From NCBI GenBank assembly GCA_948470475.1, contig OX419344.1, positions 23,954,225 through 24,018,224 on the forward strand: a stretch of 64,000 nt of DNA. The letters run 5' to 3'. Positions 1 to 11,740 of this stretch are shown piece by piece. This DNA comes from Galaxea fascicularis. Taxonomy: Eukaryota > Cnidaria > Anthozoa > Scleractinia > Euphylliidae. A program made the translations under genes and the position numbers. Position 1 is the first letter of the stretch. Each line of letters begins with the position of its first letter. The notes beneath the pieces are model-generated. The model worked only from the letters and a program-made list of their open reading frames with translations. It had not been told where the DNA came from and searched no databases.

Positions 1-1
1 T

Positions 2-343
2 TTTGGTGACATGTGTTGTTCGTATTTGCTTTTTGAACTAGCGATTGCTGTGGCTTCATTCATGAACGAAAACGACGTTTTAACGGACAGCAGTTACATT
101 ATTGCCGGTTACCAAGCTGTTTTTCCTCTTCCCGGCATGGAGTTTGAGTTGTTGTGTGACAGTATATCGGCTCGTCTTTCCCAGGTTTATATCATTACGG
201 CCAAAGAGGAAAGACAAAATGCGCAAAATAAATATCTTACAAAGACGTTGGCGGATTTTGGAGTTAGGATGAAAGGCTGGTTAAAGTATTCTAAGGAAGA
301 GGTCATGAATTATTGGCGGAGCATTGGGCTAAGTATTAATTAA
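2..343 (+). CDS. HYKK: Hydroxylysine kinase-like (APH family), C-terminal part
   Basis: This is the last exon, or part of it, of a gene entering from the left edge; it reads in frame from base 2 to the TAA at 341-343. The start matches the end of the APH catalytic core: a residual FGDM followed by FELAIAVASFM. It continues with an AGYQ...PLPGMEFELL helix, as seen in hydroxylysine kinase (AGPHD1), which phosphorylates 5-hydroxylysine in lysine/collagen breakdown. The segment is about 114 residues, about the length expected after the DFGD region, so most catalytic residues lie outside the window. No splice acceptor is visible inside the segment. The assignment rests on pattern and length; another APH-fold kinase is the alternative. 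A large hairpin element begins about 36 bp after the stop, probably within the 3' UTR. Confidence 0.7.
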   Translation, partial: FGDMCCSYLLFELAIAVASFMNENDVLTDSSYIIAGYQAVFPLPGMEFELLCDSISARLSQVYIITAKEERQNAQNKYLTKTLADFGVRMKGWLKYSKEEVMNYWRSIGLSIN

Positions 344-378
344 CTCCCTGCAAATGAGTGTATATGTTGTGGGCAGCT

Positions 379-383
379 ATTCG

Positions 384-424
<41 letters not shown>

Positions 425-546
425 AAGCTTTGTTTTACCACGCCAAGCCTTGCAGTCCGGAAACCGTGGAGGCGAGGCTTGGCGTGGTAAAACAAAGCTT
501 TTTTGGTCTCTCGGGACAATATGGCCGCCGTGTGACAAGGGCGAAT
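379..546. mobile_element. Long-arm foldback element
   Basis: Two nearly perfect inverted arms of about 70 bp (379-449 and 476-546) are separated by about 26 bp. The outer ends read ATTCGCCCTTGTCACACGGC and its complement. Each arm carries a GGCGGCCATATTG-type box that also occurs in the MITE copies at 6906, 44715 and 47451. No coding capacity. The structure is seen directly; the mobile origin is inferred. Confidence 0.8.
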
Positions 547-2391
547 GCTCCGGGGGTATGCTTCCTCGGAAAAATTTGAAATTTGGGCCTCTTGGATTGC
601 ATTTCTTGCATTCTGGAGCAAGAATTTTTCAACAAGAGTACATAAATGCTCTGAATTTTATATTTCCTTCTTGCAATGGTCTTCAATCGCTGATAAAGTT
701 TTCATTTGCAAACAGTTTGTCTTTATGCTAACAAAAACAGACTTGTTCCGATCATTTATCTGAACCGTATCTGCAACAAACGTACAGTTCAATGACTTGG
801 TGTAATTTGTTGTCAGTCATGAAATATTGTTTCGAAATTGTAGCCTTGTGTAAACGAAAGTGTGTAGCTTTTGCTTCAATTAGAGACACCAAAATGTAAA
901 GAGATTAGCAACATGCATGGAAATCTGAGCCTAGAACATAAAGCAAACCAGTCATGGATTACCGTCATCATTTTTTTCACATTCTGGCAGTACAATTTGG
1001 GAATAAACGCATTTGTGCAAACGACATCTTAAGTCAAGACAGTCAAACAAATATTAATTATATGGACCGCTGAATTGTGGGTTTTGTAGCGATCGTTCCT
1101 CCCCCTTTTTTGCCAGCGATCCAGCGACTGCCGGCAACGATCGTGGTGATGGTCTTCGTGAGCTTGCCGATTTTCAACCCTTCAAAAATTAAGATCGGAG
1201 GTTTAAAGGTATAAAAACAGATACAATAACCGTCAGCCCCTTGCGACCTTAATGAGGCAAGACTCGGTAGATGAAATTCAGTGAAAATGGCATCACGCGG
1301 GTTCAGTGAGGAAACAAAAACAAGGTTAGAAAAAAAAAAACAGCTAGTAGCGGTACCTCTTAATACATATATCTTGTAAAAAAAGCAGCTTTTTACAAAT
1401 ATATAGGCGTAAAAATGGTGCGTTTTTACATAAAAAAAAGCTGATTTTTTACAAAAATATCTATTTTAAACGGAATAGCAAAAGAGAAAAAGAGCTCATG
1501 CATTCTTAATACGCAATTTTGGCGTGTTTTCAGTGACTTGTAAGTGATGCGATGGGTGCAATAGTTTGGCGGTAGGACTGGATGACTCGACAGAAAAAAA
1601 TAGGTGAAATAGGAATTACCGGACGTTATTAAGGAGTTGGACGAGCGGTAATGGCTGTAGTTTTTGCTTGGTGTACTAAAAGCAGTAACGATGCTTCTGT
1701 ACAATATATTGGTGTATTTTGACCCGATATTGGAGTCCTTCTGGAGAAGAGTTAAGAACTACATTGTAAGTAACCGGCCCATGTATGGTTGCGGCAGCCT
1801 CTTGTGTCCTAATAAGCACCGATGTTGTGACAAGAAGTTGGACGTTGATCAATCTGTGGGTTTAACAAGATAAAATGTGAGATGAGCTCTATCGCCAACA
1901 TACAAGTTCGGCTCTAACTGTTTGTTATTGTTTCTGACTGTAATTAATAACTAACTGTAATTGTTTCTAACTGTTTGTAATTGTATTCAACCTGACTGAA
2001 ATGCAATATATAAATTAGCTACTCTAAAATAAAGCAAGGAACTAAGAATGTTAACGTTGTTGTTGGTTTTTACATGAAAAGTTGCCAGTTGAAATGTTAA
2101 TCGTTCCTTAGATGCTTTGTCAATCGTATTGTCACTCGAACATGAACAGTGTAGTGATTTTGAAGTGAATTTCTACATTTCGTATTAATTGGTTTCTGTT
2201 GCCAAGCCGGAACATTGTGTCAGCAGGTACTCTGGTTTATCTCTGTGGTTTTTGACACTTACTTTTATTTTTATTACTATCATTCTTCCTTGTATTACAG
2301 TTGCTGTAGCTGTGGTGGTTTAATTTCACGGTGCCGGGAGTAAAACCGACTGAAACATTGCAACTGTAATACTTAAGAGAATTTCAAAGTA

Positions 2392-2450
2392 GTAACACGC
2401 GTGGTAAAATCTGTACTGTCCGACAGTACAGATTTTATCGCGCATGTTAC
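2392..2450. repeat. Near-perfect 59-bp palindrome
   Basis: GTAACACGCGTGGTAAAATC pairs with GATTTTATCGCGCATGTTAC around the centre ACTGTC/CGACAGT, giving a long stem with almost no loop and a few mismatches. It may be the remnant of a foldback element. Confidence 0.75.
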
Positions 2451-2614
2451 CGGTGGCAACAGGTGCTTAAAAGCGCTCGCTTGCAAATACGTATCAATAA
2501 TTAACATATGAATTTATGTTAAATTTGTAACTCTTGGCAAATAATAATGATTCATAGTTAATTTTTGGATCATCAGTAACTTTGTTAGTTTATTACAACA
2601 TGTGTTTTATAGGT

Positions 2615-2711
2615 CATACACTCTTTTTTTTATAAGAACCTTTTTCATAAGACTAAACGTCTAGCCTCAGCTTCAAAATTAGACGTTCTTATAAGAAAAA
2701 GGGTGTATATA
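2615..2711. repeat. Small inverted-repeat element
   Basis: The ends CATACACTC(T)n...TATAAGAACC and TTCTTATAAGAAAAAGGGTG are imperfect inverted complements. They enclose a second short inverted pair (AGACTAAACGTCTA... AATTAGACGTTC). About 97 bp and noncoding. It looks like a degenerate MITE. Confidence 0.55.
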
Positions 2712-3447
2712 ATAACCAAGCTGAAGTATTCGACCAAAAAGCGCTTGATTTTTTCTTCTAATTTCATGAGGACAGCTTATTTCATCTTAATCTTGCCATC
2801 ACCATTAAAAGTTCCGTGTATCAGTAGACGAAACAATTTGTAGGTGAAAAACAACGTTATCATAGAAATTAATACGCAACATTAAGGCAATTTCAAACCC
2901 AGCTACCTCACTTGTGTATAATTACAACTATATTTATCTTTCCTATGGCAATTATTAACTTTGTTAGAATTTGAATCCTTTCTTAGCTGGAATTCTTCCT
3001 TTTATATTGGCTTCGTAGTTTATCGAAAGTTAATTCCCAACACGCAAATGTCAAGTTTTTCCTTTGTTCAGCCCACTGCCTATTGGTGCTTTCGTAACAG
3101 GCACCAGATTCACTTATTCATATTTCATTAAATTACTTATCAATATTCGTGCGATCCATTCCTTATGTTCAAAACATTTCCACAGCTGAAATCAAACTGT
3201 ACAAGGGGCGGACGCAACCCAAATGAATTTGCTTACCACCATCTTGTACGACGGTGAAAAATGGCGAATGAACGACAGCCAGTTGTATTGTTTCAACCTC
3301 CAATTATTGAGGTACTAAATTAATGCACCGGTTCAAACTAAATTTCAATTCGTACAAAATTGAAATTATTTCCATAACATATGCGTGGTGGGCTGCAAGA
3401 ATTTCTCCATTAAGGCCGGCAGTCAGGGATGGATTTCACAATATAAA

Positions 3448-4695
3448 ATGGAAGAACGTGTTGTAATAAACGTTAGCGGAATGACCTTTGAAACGAAAGA
3501 AAAGACACTGAATCGTTTTCCGGACACACTGCTAGGGAGTCCGTCGAGAAGACAGAAGTACTACAACCCAGTGGTTCGGGAGTATTTTTTTAACCGACAT
3601 CGCGTGGTGTTCGAATCGATCTTATTTTACTACCAGTCGGGTGGCAGACTTATTTGGCCAGAAGATATCCCAGCCAGCGTTTTCACCGAGGAAGTTGAAT
3701 TTTTTCAGCTCGGAGAACAAGCTTTAAAGAGCGTCGCAAAATGCTTATATCAAGCCGAGCACCAGCGTATAACACCGCAATTTTCACTTCAACGGCGAGT
3801 GTGGAATTTATTTGAACACCCTGATACGTCGCACTTTGCTAGGGCGATTGCGATGTTATCTATTCTAATGATTGCTATGTCCGTGGTTATTTCTTGCATC
3901 GAAACTATGCCTTATTTTAGAGGTTTGAGAGGAAAAGGTTGTGATTCAACAACGAAGTTGACATGCAAGGAAAGCGCGGGAACTGAAGACGGTAATAACA
4001 CAACTTCAGACTGCGATTCCAAAAGTCTGGAGGGCGAAAATTGCTCATACGATACACCAGTGGTATTCATAGTTCTTGAAACTATTTGCTATTCGTGGTT
4101 TTTGTTTGAATACCTCGTGCGTTTCGCTGCAGCGCCTAACCGCTTGCAATTCCTACTGTCGCCTTTGAACTTTATAGATCTGCTGGCAATCATTCCGTTC
4201 TTTACAATTCTGATCAGCGGCAATCGTCGCCTGGTGTCCTTAGCTGTCCTTCGTACCACACGGCTTCTACGAATATTCCGTATTCTAAAACTGACTCGCT
4301 ACTCGCGCGGACTGAAAGTACTGATGTTTACTTTGCGCGCGAGCATAAGCGAGCTGGAAATGATGATGCTTTTTGTATTTATGATCGTAATTTTATCTTC
4401 CAGCGCTGTTTTCTTTACAGACCTCGGAGCAAACTGTAGTCATTTTACCAGCATCCCAGATGCTTTCTGGTGGAGCATTACAACTGTTACTACAGTTGGT
4501 TACGGAGATTATTTCCCTGTCACTAGCTTTGGCAAACTTGTTGGTGGTATATGCGCAGTATTCGGTGTCCTAGCATTTTCTCTACCTGTAATGGCCTTCG
4601 CAAAAAATTTCAACGCATATCTTAAAGGTGAACCGATCCGACGACACATTGAGAACAAAAGCAAGGCTACGAGGGCTGGAAAACGGAATCAATAG
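3448..4695 (+). CDS. Shaker/Kv1-like voltage-gated K+ channel A, intronless
   Basis: A single-exon gene of 415 residues for a plasma-membrane potassium channel subunit. The start is the ATG at 3448 (AAAATGGAA context); the frame is open 21 codons further upstream but holds no ATG. Domains: a T1 tetramerisation domain at about 4-97 (INVSGMTFET, FPDTLLG, EYFFNRHR, FYYQSGGRL); S1 at about 130-150; a long Cys-rich S1-S2 loop with N-glycosylation sequons near N183/N184 and N198; S2 at about 205-225; S3 at about 240-256; an S4 voltage sensor at about 264-287 with basic residues every third position (LRTTRLLRIFRILKLTR); a pore helix; the K+ filter TTVGYGD at 348-354; and S6. The S6 gate reads SLPVMAF, so the second proline of the usual PVP is missing. 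A second related intronless gene lies 4.9 kb downstream. It may act as a modulatory subunit rather than a homotetramer (inference). Confidence 0.93.
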   Translation: MEERVVINVSGMTFETKEKTLNRFPDTLLGSPSRRQKYYNPVVREYFFNRHRVVFESILFYYQSGGRLIWPEDIPASVFTEEVEFFQLGEQALKSVAKCLYQAEHQRITPQFSLQRRVWNLFEHPDTSHFARAIAMLSILMIAMSVVISCIETMPYFRGLRGKGCDSTTKLTCKESAGTEDGNNTTSDCDSKSLEGENCSYDTPVVFIVLETICYSWFLFEYLVRFAAAPNRLQFLLSPLNFIDLLAIIPFFTILISGNRRLVSLAVLRTTRLLRIFRILKLTRYSRGLKVLMFTLRASISELEMMMLFVFMIVILSSSAVFFTDLGANCSHFTSIPDAFWWSITTVTTVGYGDYFPVTSFGKLVGGICAVFGVLAFSLPVMAFAKNFNAYLKGEPIRRHIENKSKATRAGKRNQ

Positions 4696-7600
4696 TAATT
4701 TTTCGGGTAAAACAATGGAAAATCATCTCCTAGTAACCTTTTTTTTTTTTCAAGCACCTTCTTTCGAATGATTATTTTTAAACTAATTCCTTTGCGCTAT
4801 TACTTAAGTCGATGACATTTCCTAAAATCGCGATTTATTTCGAGCGTCGCAGCGTGGGAAGTAATATATTATATTGACGGCCCCGAGGCTGAATTTTGAC
4901 GAGGTTTTACTGACTGCCAAGCGAGTATTTCATTTGTTAAGACAGATTTTTAATCTTTTTGTAGTGCTAGAAAAATAATCCTGCTGTATTTGATTGGCAG
5001 TTCTTAAGATTTTTTCTTAGCAGCCGTGCCGCGCCGTTGTTATTATGAAAAATATATCCTTTTTTGGCGTCAAAAGGTCGCTGAACACACACAAAAAAAG
5101 GAGGCATTAAAGACAAGTTAGTTTGAAATTAAGCAAACAGGGAGGCTTCTTCGTTTGGGCAAACTTACATGCCAGACGCTTTTCATAGATGTCTGTGGTC
5201 TAAGCAGCAAAGTTTTTCCAATAACTGGAGATGGTAATCCACCAGTAAATTTGCAATCATCCAACACAGAAAAATTTAAGTCATAATATTAAACAATTGT
5301 ATTTCTGTCGATGGAGAAATGAGATAAAAGAAGAATTTTACGTAAGAACTATATGAACAATGGACGTTTTTGTGCTGTACCTCATCGGTATAACCCAAGC
5401 AGGTACACCTCGATATATGTAATATTGCGCATTCATCTAAATTTTCTAAAGATTATTTTTTACGTTATATAAATGATGAACATTTCAACAAACAATCTGG
5501 TTCATAGTTTAACGTCCATGTATTACTTCTGTCCTTATTCAAAACTTGGAAGTTCATCCGATCAAGTCTATCAGTACGTCCAGCTATGGCTGTATATGCT
5601 GACACTTACCACAGTAATCTAACCGTTTCTTTTTTCATTCTCAAATCCAGAACATTCACTTTCTATGTTTACGATATTTTGTACATTAGTGTCACCGTAT
5701 TGCGGTGCGGTGAAGTCCGACTGTAAATCACGAAACTGTTAATTCTGTGTGGTTGTTCAAGCCACCTTAAGGTACTATACCAATTTGCAGGCGTTACTTT
5801 TGCTGCGAGTGTTGAAGTGTTTAAATAAGACTCGCGATACTCGATCTAGCGTTGTGCCGAGTAAATCAGGCCCAGACAATGTGTTAGTTAATTTAAAATC
5901 GTGTTATTATGACATTGGCTACATGTGCAGCTTCCGGTCAGGAGTCTTCTAGAATAATCAAGGCACCTATTTTGCGTCGGAAATAGTGTGCCTATAACTG
6001 GCAGGAGAATCAAATAGTAATTTAAAACGGCCAAGGGGAAAACGACATGAAATCAGTCCGCGCAGCCAGCTGTGAAAACAAACTGAGAATGACGGAAGAA
6101 ACAGAAATGCACCACTGTTGTTATTCTTAAATTTGCTGTATTCCTATAATCCAAAATCTCCAACTACTGATTTATTGGGGATAAAATTTAGAAAGAGAGA
6201 ATGACGGTTATTTTTATACCCACTTTCGAAAGCAAATTTTGCTATTTCGCCTGTGTTTATTCCATTCAGTTACCCCTGAATCATACGGTCAGTGAAACCT
6301 TTAATTGGTTTCCGAAAGGGATAAACTTTGATGAAGTGTTTGGCCGCCTTGCAGGATGGACTCGTTGTCTTGTTTGTAAACAAGGAAGCCGGATGCATTT
6401 AAACCACCCGCTGTGAAAACAGAAGTAGATTTAAAAAGAAGGTAAACATTTTCATCTGGAAAAAAAACAACTACTTTGTTGGCGTAAGTAATAAATTGTC
6501 ATGCTTCCAAACCATGCTACAAAAGTAATAGAAGATTTCTGACCAGAAATTTATCGGTTGTAAAACCATACTCTGTCATATGATTCTCTTCTTAACACTG
6601 CACCAAAACTTGCACTAAAACAATGTGCCTTAATGGTTTTTAAAAACTGAATTTCAGTTCCGTTTCGACCGGACGAGTTTTAAATGTGAAACACTTTCTC
6701 TTGTAGTTGAGAACACTAATCGCTGGATGAACATGTTCATTAGTTCTGTTTTCAGGCAGCAAAACCTTCACAAACTTTCCTAGTCATATTTGCGCACCTT
6801 TGGTCCTCTAACTATAATCCGTTAGTGATAAGATAATACCTTTGCGGTATGAATTTACATGTTTGATTACAGAGTGCCAAACAGATTATTTTCCCGATAT
6901 TGATATAGAGCGTTTTCACCCACGTGACCAGCGGCTATATTGGTTTAATGAAACAAAAGAGGGTATTTGCAAAATAGAGTTCAATTCCCAGAGGGTCAGC
7001 TTGGTACACCAATATGGCCGCCGTTCCTTTGTTTTGGAACACCAACATGGCCGCCGTGACGTCATGTGAAAACGCTCTATTCTATTCAGTCTTGTGTTGC
7101 CGCTATCCGGGGAAAATGGTCTTATGTTGAAACGCCTTTCATTGCTTCCAATTCTTTCCTTTGAGCCCGGTCTAACTTTCTCCCTAACGGAACCTGACAA
7201 GGATAAATTTGCAATTATTTTAAGCGCTTTGAAAAATTTGTTTTTCTGTAAGTAAGTGGTTAAAACGGCGTTTATTTCATAGTAATTTATCTGAAACGTC
7301 AGTATTCGATCAATAAGCTAAATATAAAACAAAATTTTATTTTTAACCAACCATATACTTGTCCGTTATAGATTTTTTCCAAGTCTCCTTCGGTCATAAA
7401 TTTGCAGCCCCATTCTCCTCCCTGAATGAACAATCTCATTCCCAGATTACTCAAATAGAGTCTGTCTTCGATGAAAGAGAAGGAATGGAGAGACCTTGGA
7501 ACGGCGTTCGTTTAAGAAAATTATTACTATGCATAAGATTCAATTCCAAATTGCTTACTTTACTTAGTCCACCTTTCTTTCTTTGTCATTTGTATTCGAT

Positions 7601-9571
7601 CTGTCAGCACTTAGTTTGAGGAGGCCTAATCGCTCATGATACCGCGCTTTCTAGTTTCTCTTAAGTCTCCTCGCTTCTTTTGCTTGTAATCTTTCGCTAC
7701 TCGTATTTTCCTGTTCCTTGATTTGTATCTATTCTGTAGTTTTGTGTGACAAAATAAATATATAAATAAATAAAATGAAAAATAAAAACGGATTGACTGA
7801 TAGAAATAGTGAGGCTTGCGTTCAACGTGTTTCACAAGAATAAGTGAGAATAAAGCAATGTTAAGGCGTCAGATTTTTCGCGTCGTTTAATTGCTGCACT
7901 GATTGGTTTTAACTTCGGTTTATACTGAGTATGATTGTTAAGAATGGTTAGATGTGATAACTTTGCGCAGATTATTTCTTTATCCATAAAAATCACATTA
8001 GAAGAATCCACCAATTTTTTTGGGCAAAAATTAACGTGACTGTGCATCCTCGATCGGCGCCTATTTTATCGGATGTAAAAAAGCAAAATTCAAATTTCTT
8101 GTTGGGTAAGTTTTAATTTGTAAGGCTGGTTTGGAAGACTTGACAACTAGCTCAAATACAAGTCAATATATAGGGTATAAAGGTTTGAAATGTAAACTAG
8201 TTCATCAGCTGACTCATCATATTGCTTGTCTCCCGGAGTCGCTCTGTTCAGTGGTCATGTGACGTGCCAGCCATTCAGGTTTTAATTACGAGGGTCAATT
8301 TAAAGTGGTTCTTTGAATTAAAAGGTGTCTCCTTGACAAATGTATTGTTTGGTGAGAATTCAGCATGACATTACAATTTCGGGGTTTGTTCAGTAGGACG
8401 CGTATAATTTACGTCAAATGTTGACCTGATCCTAAGCGTTTTTACAAAGCGTTTGGCGTCGAAATTTAGTTTTTGCATTGTTTTGTTGTGTGCTTAATTA
8501 CTATTTCATGAATAAGTTAGACCTTGTAAGCACCTGCTTTGAAACAGAAAACCCAAACAAATATTTTGTCTTTTTAATAACACTTCACCTAACCTTCATC
8601 TCACTTTGGACAAAATTGTAAAAACCGCCGGTCATCTCACTGAACTCATTTAGGAGTTCAGACCTGCCTTCTATGATCGCTTCTTTGTCTTGTTCCTGTG
8701 TGTAAAACAGTGTGTAAAATGACTTTTAATTTATTCTCCCAATGAGTCACATCCCTGGGTTATTTTCCATTTATTAACATTAACTGACAGTGACATCTTT
8801 TTAATAATTTTCGCAAACTAGGAATCATGTCCAATTTCAATGAAGCTCGGTTTGATCCTTTTGTCGTGTGAATTATCTTTCCATTAAAGATATTAAAAAA
8901 AAAACCTTTCACTCAAAAACTTGATTTTCTCGTGCCGGTCAGTATTTAAATGCAAAGTAATTTGAATAACCAATACAAACAACTTTATTTTGGGTAAGAA
9001 TTTCATAAACCCTCCAGGTCGCGGAATAAGTTTCCAACAGAATGAGCACCCCTACTGAGATTTCTAATTTTACTTGGCGTCAAAATACTATTCACAAAAC
9101 TAACCACTTCGCTCGCTCTTTTGCCTAAAATATTTTTAATCGCCGCTTTGTCGGCCTTATAATCGCTCTCAGCTTCCATGTTTACTCGGTGATCGATTTT
9201 GGACAGCTAGATCACACGCGTCAGAGAGGGTAAATAATTTATCGATAGCTTTAGACAGCTAGTCCGCTCTTATTACATTGCTCGAAATCTACGAGAGAAA
9301 TTTGGCAGTAGTGAAATGGATCGAAGAACAGTGATCTAACGATCATTCAACACGAGTGATAAAAGCGCTGACAACAACGTAGATAACTCAGATTGAGTAC
9401 ATGGCATCAAAAACTGGGAAACGAGGGTCACTAAGAGAAAGTGCTTACTACGTAAAAAGAGAATACCAAGACAGCATGGCAAAACTGGAAACTACAGCGA
9501 ACCAACCGCAATTTATAATTAACGGCGCCAAACACTACGTAGGCGGTAAACGGTGAGGATAAGAGTGAAAT
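4696..9571. other. Intergenic between the two Kv genes
   Basis: About 4.9 kb of AT-rich DNA with no gene I can support. The open frames are short and lack family features or convincing splice sites. It contains the MITE at 6906-7079. Nothing else stands out beyond A/T-rich simple stretches. Confidence 0.6.
6906..7079. mobile_element. MITE family M1, copy 1
   Basis: A 174-bp element with terminal inverted repeats TAGAGCGTTTTCAC / GTGAAAACGCTCTA. The interior has two tandem-like boxes reading ACACCAATATGGCCGCCGTT and ACACCAACATGGCCGCCGTG. It is closely similar along its whole length to 44715-44891 and 47451-47627. It is flanked by T/A-rich bases compatible with a TA duplication. Noncoding. Confidence 0.9.
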
Positions 9572-10732
9572 ATGATTGCAAACGACTGTCCATCGAAGAT
9601 AATTCCCCTTCAAAGAAAAGCTGTTAATGAGCGCGTTAGGATCAACGTTAGCGGAACAAAGTTCGAAACGTTGGAAGAGACATTATCACGGTTTCCTGAC
9701 ACACTGTTAGGCTGCCCGACAAAACGGGTGAAATATTTCGATGACAAGCACGACGAGTACTTTTTTAATCGTAATAGACTGGCCTTTGACGCGATTCTCT
9801 TCTATTACCAGTCATATGGAAGGTTGGTCAGACCAGATGTAGTACCAGAAAATGATTTTTTCGAGGAAGTGCGCTTTTTTCAAATACAAAGCGACGCTAT
9901 ATCAGCGCGCGAAAAGATTGAACGTGCGCTTTTAGGAAACGACGAAGAACTACCCAGGAATTTTATTCAGCGCAAGATCTGGTTGCTTTTTTCTCATCCA
10001 GAGTCATCATACGCCGCAAGAGTGCTCGCTGTTTTATCTGTAGTTATCATCCTCCTGTCAGTAATCATACCATGTCTTGAGTCATCAGACGAAGAGCACA
10101 CTATCACAGAGACTTCCACGATTTTCCAGTCACTTGAGATGGCTTGTTACATATGGTTCACCTTCGAATTAGTTGTTAGATTTCTCAGCGCGCCAAACAA
10201 ACTGCGATTTTTTCGGTCGACGCTCAACATTGTGGATATCATCAGCGTGTTTCCTTACTACGTACTTCTCACCATACGGGGCACCAGGGCTCCACTGTCT
10301 GTCCTACGAGCGGCTAGGACTTTACGTGTCCTACGAATATTCAAACTATCTCGTTACTCAAGCGGCATGAGAGTTTTACTCTTCACTTTTTCAACAAGTA
10401 TGAAGGAGCTAGGAATGTTTATGATCTTCATCTCCGTTAGCATGGTGGTATCCGCAAGCGCTGCGTTTTACGCAGAAGCTAGTGACCAAGATAAAAGTGC
10501 GTTCACCAGTATACCCGATGCACTGTGGTGGGCAATTAACACAATCACGACAGTGGGATATGGCGATCAGTATCCCCTAACAGCCTCTGGGAAGATGGTT
10601 GGATGCTTGTTAACTGTGTTTGGGGTTTTGGTCATTGCCCTTCCAGTTTTCTTGTTTGTCGCGAATTTCAAGAAAGTGATGAGCGCTAATATGGCGGCAA
10701 TTAACGAAAAGGAAAGAAAAACATCAAAGTAA
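9572..10732 (+). CDS. Shaker/Kv1-like voltage-gated K+ channel B, intronless
   Basis: A single-exon gene of 386 residues starting at ATG 9572, paralogous to the channel at 3448. T1 domain at about 22-112 (INVSGTKFET, FPDTLLGCP, EYFFNRNR); S1 at about 148-169; a short S1-S2 loop without the Cys-rich insert of channel A; S2 at about 184-205; S3 at about 217-234; S4 at about 241-262 (LSVLRAARTLRVLRIFKLSR, regularly spaced arginines); selectivity filter TTVGYGD at 326-332; S6 ending ALPVFLFVANF. As in channel A, the PVP hinge has lost its second proline (here PVF). The C-terminal tail is very short, about 20 residues, with no evident PDZ-binding end. Probably a neuronal or muscle K+ channel subunit; whether it forms channels alone is unknown. 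Confidence 0.93.
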   Translation: MIANDCPSKIIPLQRKAVNERVRINVSGTKFETLEETLSRFPDTLLGCPTKRVKYFDDKHDEYFFNRNRLAFDAILFYYQSYGRLVRPDVVPENDFFEEVRFFQIQSDAISAREKIERALLGNDEELPRNFIQRKIWLLFSHPESSYAARVLAVLSVVIILLSVIIPCLESSDEEHTITETSTIFQSLEMACYIWFTFELVVRFLSAPNKLRFFRSTLNIVDIISVFPYYVLLTIRGTRAPLSVLRAARTLRVLRIFKLSRYSSGMRVLLFTFSTSMKELGMFMIFISVSMVVSASAAFYAEASDQDKSAFTSIPDALWWAINTITTVGYGDQYPLTASGKMVGCLLTVFGVLVIALPVFLFVANFKKVMSANMAAINEKERKTSK

Positions 10733-11327
10733 GAGCTTCTTTAAATCAGTGGCGGATCCAGATCCAGGAATATATAAGAGAGGGGAAGGGGGGGGGGGGG
10801 CTCTCAAAAATGATTGGCGCTTTCGCGGTTTTTTGGCGCCTGCGGGCCTCTGCTTTGGTCCAAAAATAAGGGAAGGGTGGGGGAATACTCTTGGTTCCAG
10901 TTTAGTTTAGTAATTATTTGCCCGTTTTTCCCTTCTAAGTGCATTTAAATAAAAGCCCCCTGGGCAGTACTTGGAGTGCTGTTTAGTGTAGTATAAATAG
11001 TTTTAGCCTATGTCCGAAAGAGTAACCATTGAAATGAAGGCTTTTAAGAAATAATTGCTGAGGAGGAAAACGCAGAAACATGCCATTACGTTATTACGAA
11101 GTAATAAGAGGAAAACAGGGAAACGGTGATCCTAAAACGGGCAGCACATGAGTGAACTGAACACGAGTGACTCTATCATCTAAGTCGTACCTGTGTTCAC
11201 TGTTAATCTTAATTTATATAATAACCAAATCAATGCGTGCGCTATGATTGGTCAATCAGCTATGGTTTATTGTGCCAGTTAACTCATGGAAATTTCGCGC
11301 GTTTTCTGAATTATTATATAAAATTTT

Positions 11328-11477
11328 CTATGGTTTAGAGGCATGATAAACCACTTGAGATGTTGGAAGAACACTCGAAGAATTCATAAATTACTCGCTT
11401 GTGGCTCGTGATTTACGACTTCAGTTCTCGTGTTCTTCCAACATCTCGTGTGATTTATCAGCCTAAAAACCATAGAG
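11328..11477. mobile_element. Foldback element
   Basis: Left arm TCTATGGTTTAGAGGCATGA...GAGATGTTGGAAGAACAC and right arm GTGTTCTTCCAACATCTCGT...GCCTAAAAACCATAGA are imperfect inverted complements of about 48 bp around a unique loop. Noncoding. Confidence 0.75.
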
Positions 11478-11629
11478 ATTTGTGGTCTATTGTTTAAATA
11501 AACCATCAGACAAAAGCAATATTACACCAAGACCCAAATAGTTAATACGTAGTCAGAGCACTACACTCGGGGGTTTCGTTTGAGGCCGGACGCCTGACGG
11601 GTAACGTCTGTTTGTTTGACATGACAGTC

Positions 11630-11740
11630 CTAGCCTGCGAGCAGGCTCTCATAGGTGATGAGGTACGAGCGGCGAAACCGTGGGAAACAAGCCGGCGAGG
11701 GGCTTGGCGCATCACCTATGCGAGCCTGTTGGCAGGCTAG
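11630..11740. mobile_element. Short foldback family F3, copy 1
   Basis: The ends CTAGCCTGCGAGCAGGCTCT and its inverted counterpart GAGCCTGTTGGCAGGCTAG enclose ATAGGTGATG / CATCACCTAT, giving about 30-bp arms in a 111-bp unit. A diverged second copy lies at 45705-45815. Confidence 0.8.

Larger units (their letters stand above)
547..3447. other. Intergenic, no gene recognised
   Basis: AT-rich sequence between the APH-kinase 3' end and the first channel gene. It has only short unconvincing open frames. It contains A/T-rich short hairpins near 1340-1460, a weak tandem of TAACTGTTTGTAATTG-like words at about 1915-2000, and the two hairpins listed separately at 2392 and 2615. No RNA gene was recognised. 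Confidence 0.6.

Noticed and set aside
354..731. Several overlapping open frames on both strands around the hairpin
   Set aside because: They are produced by the inverted arms of the foldback element; there is no family similarity and no splice support.
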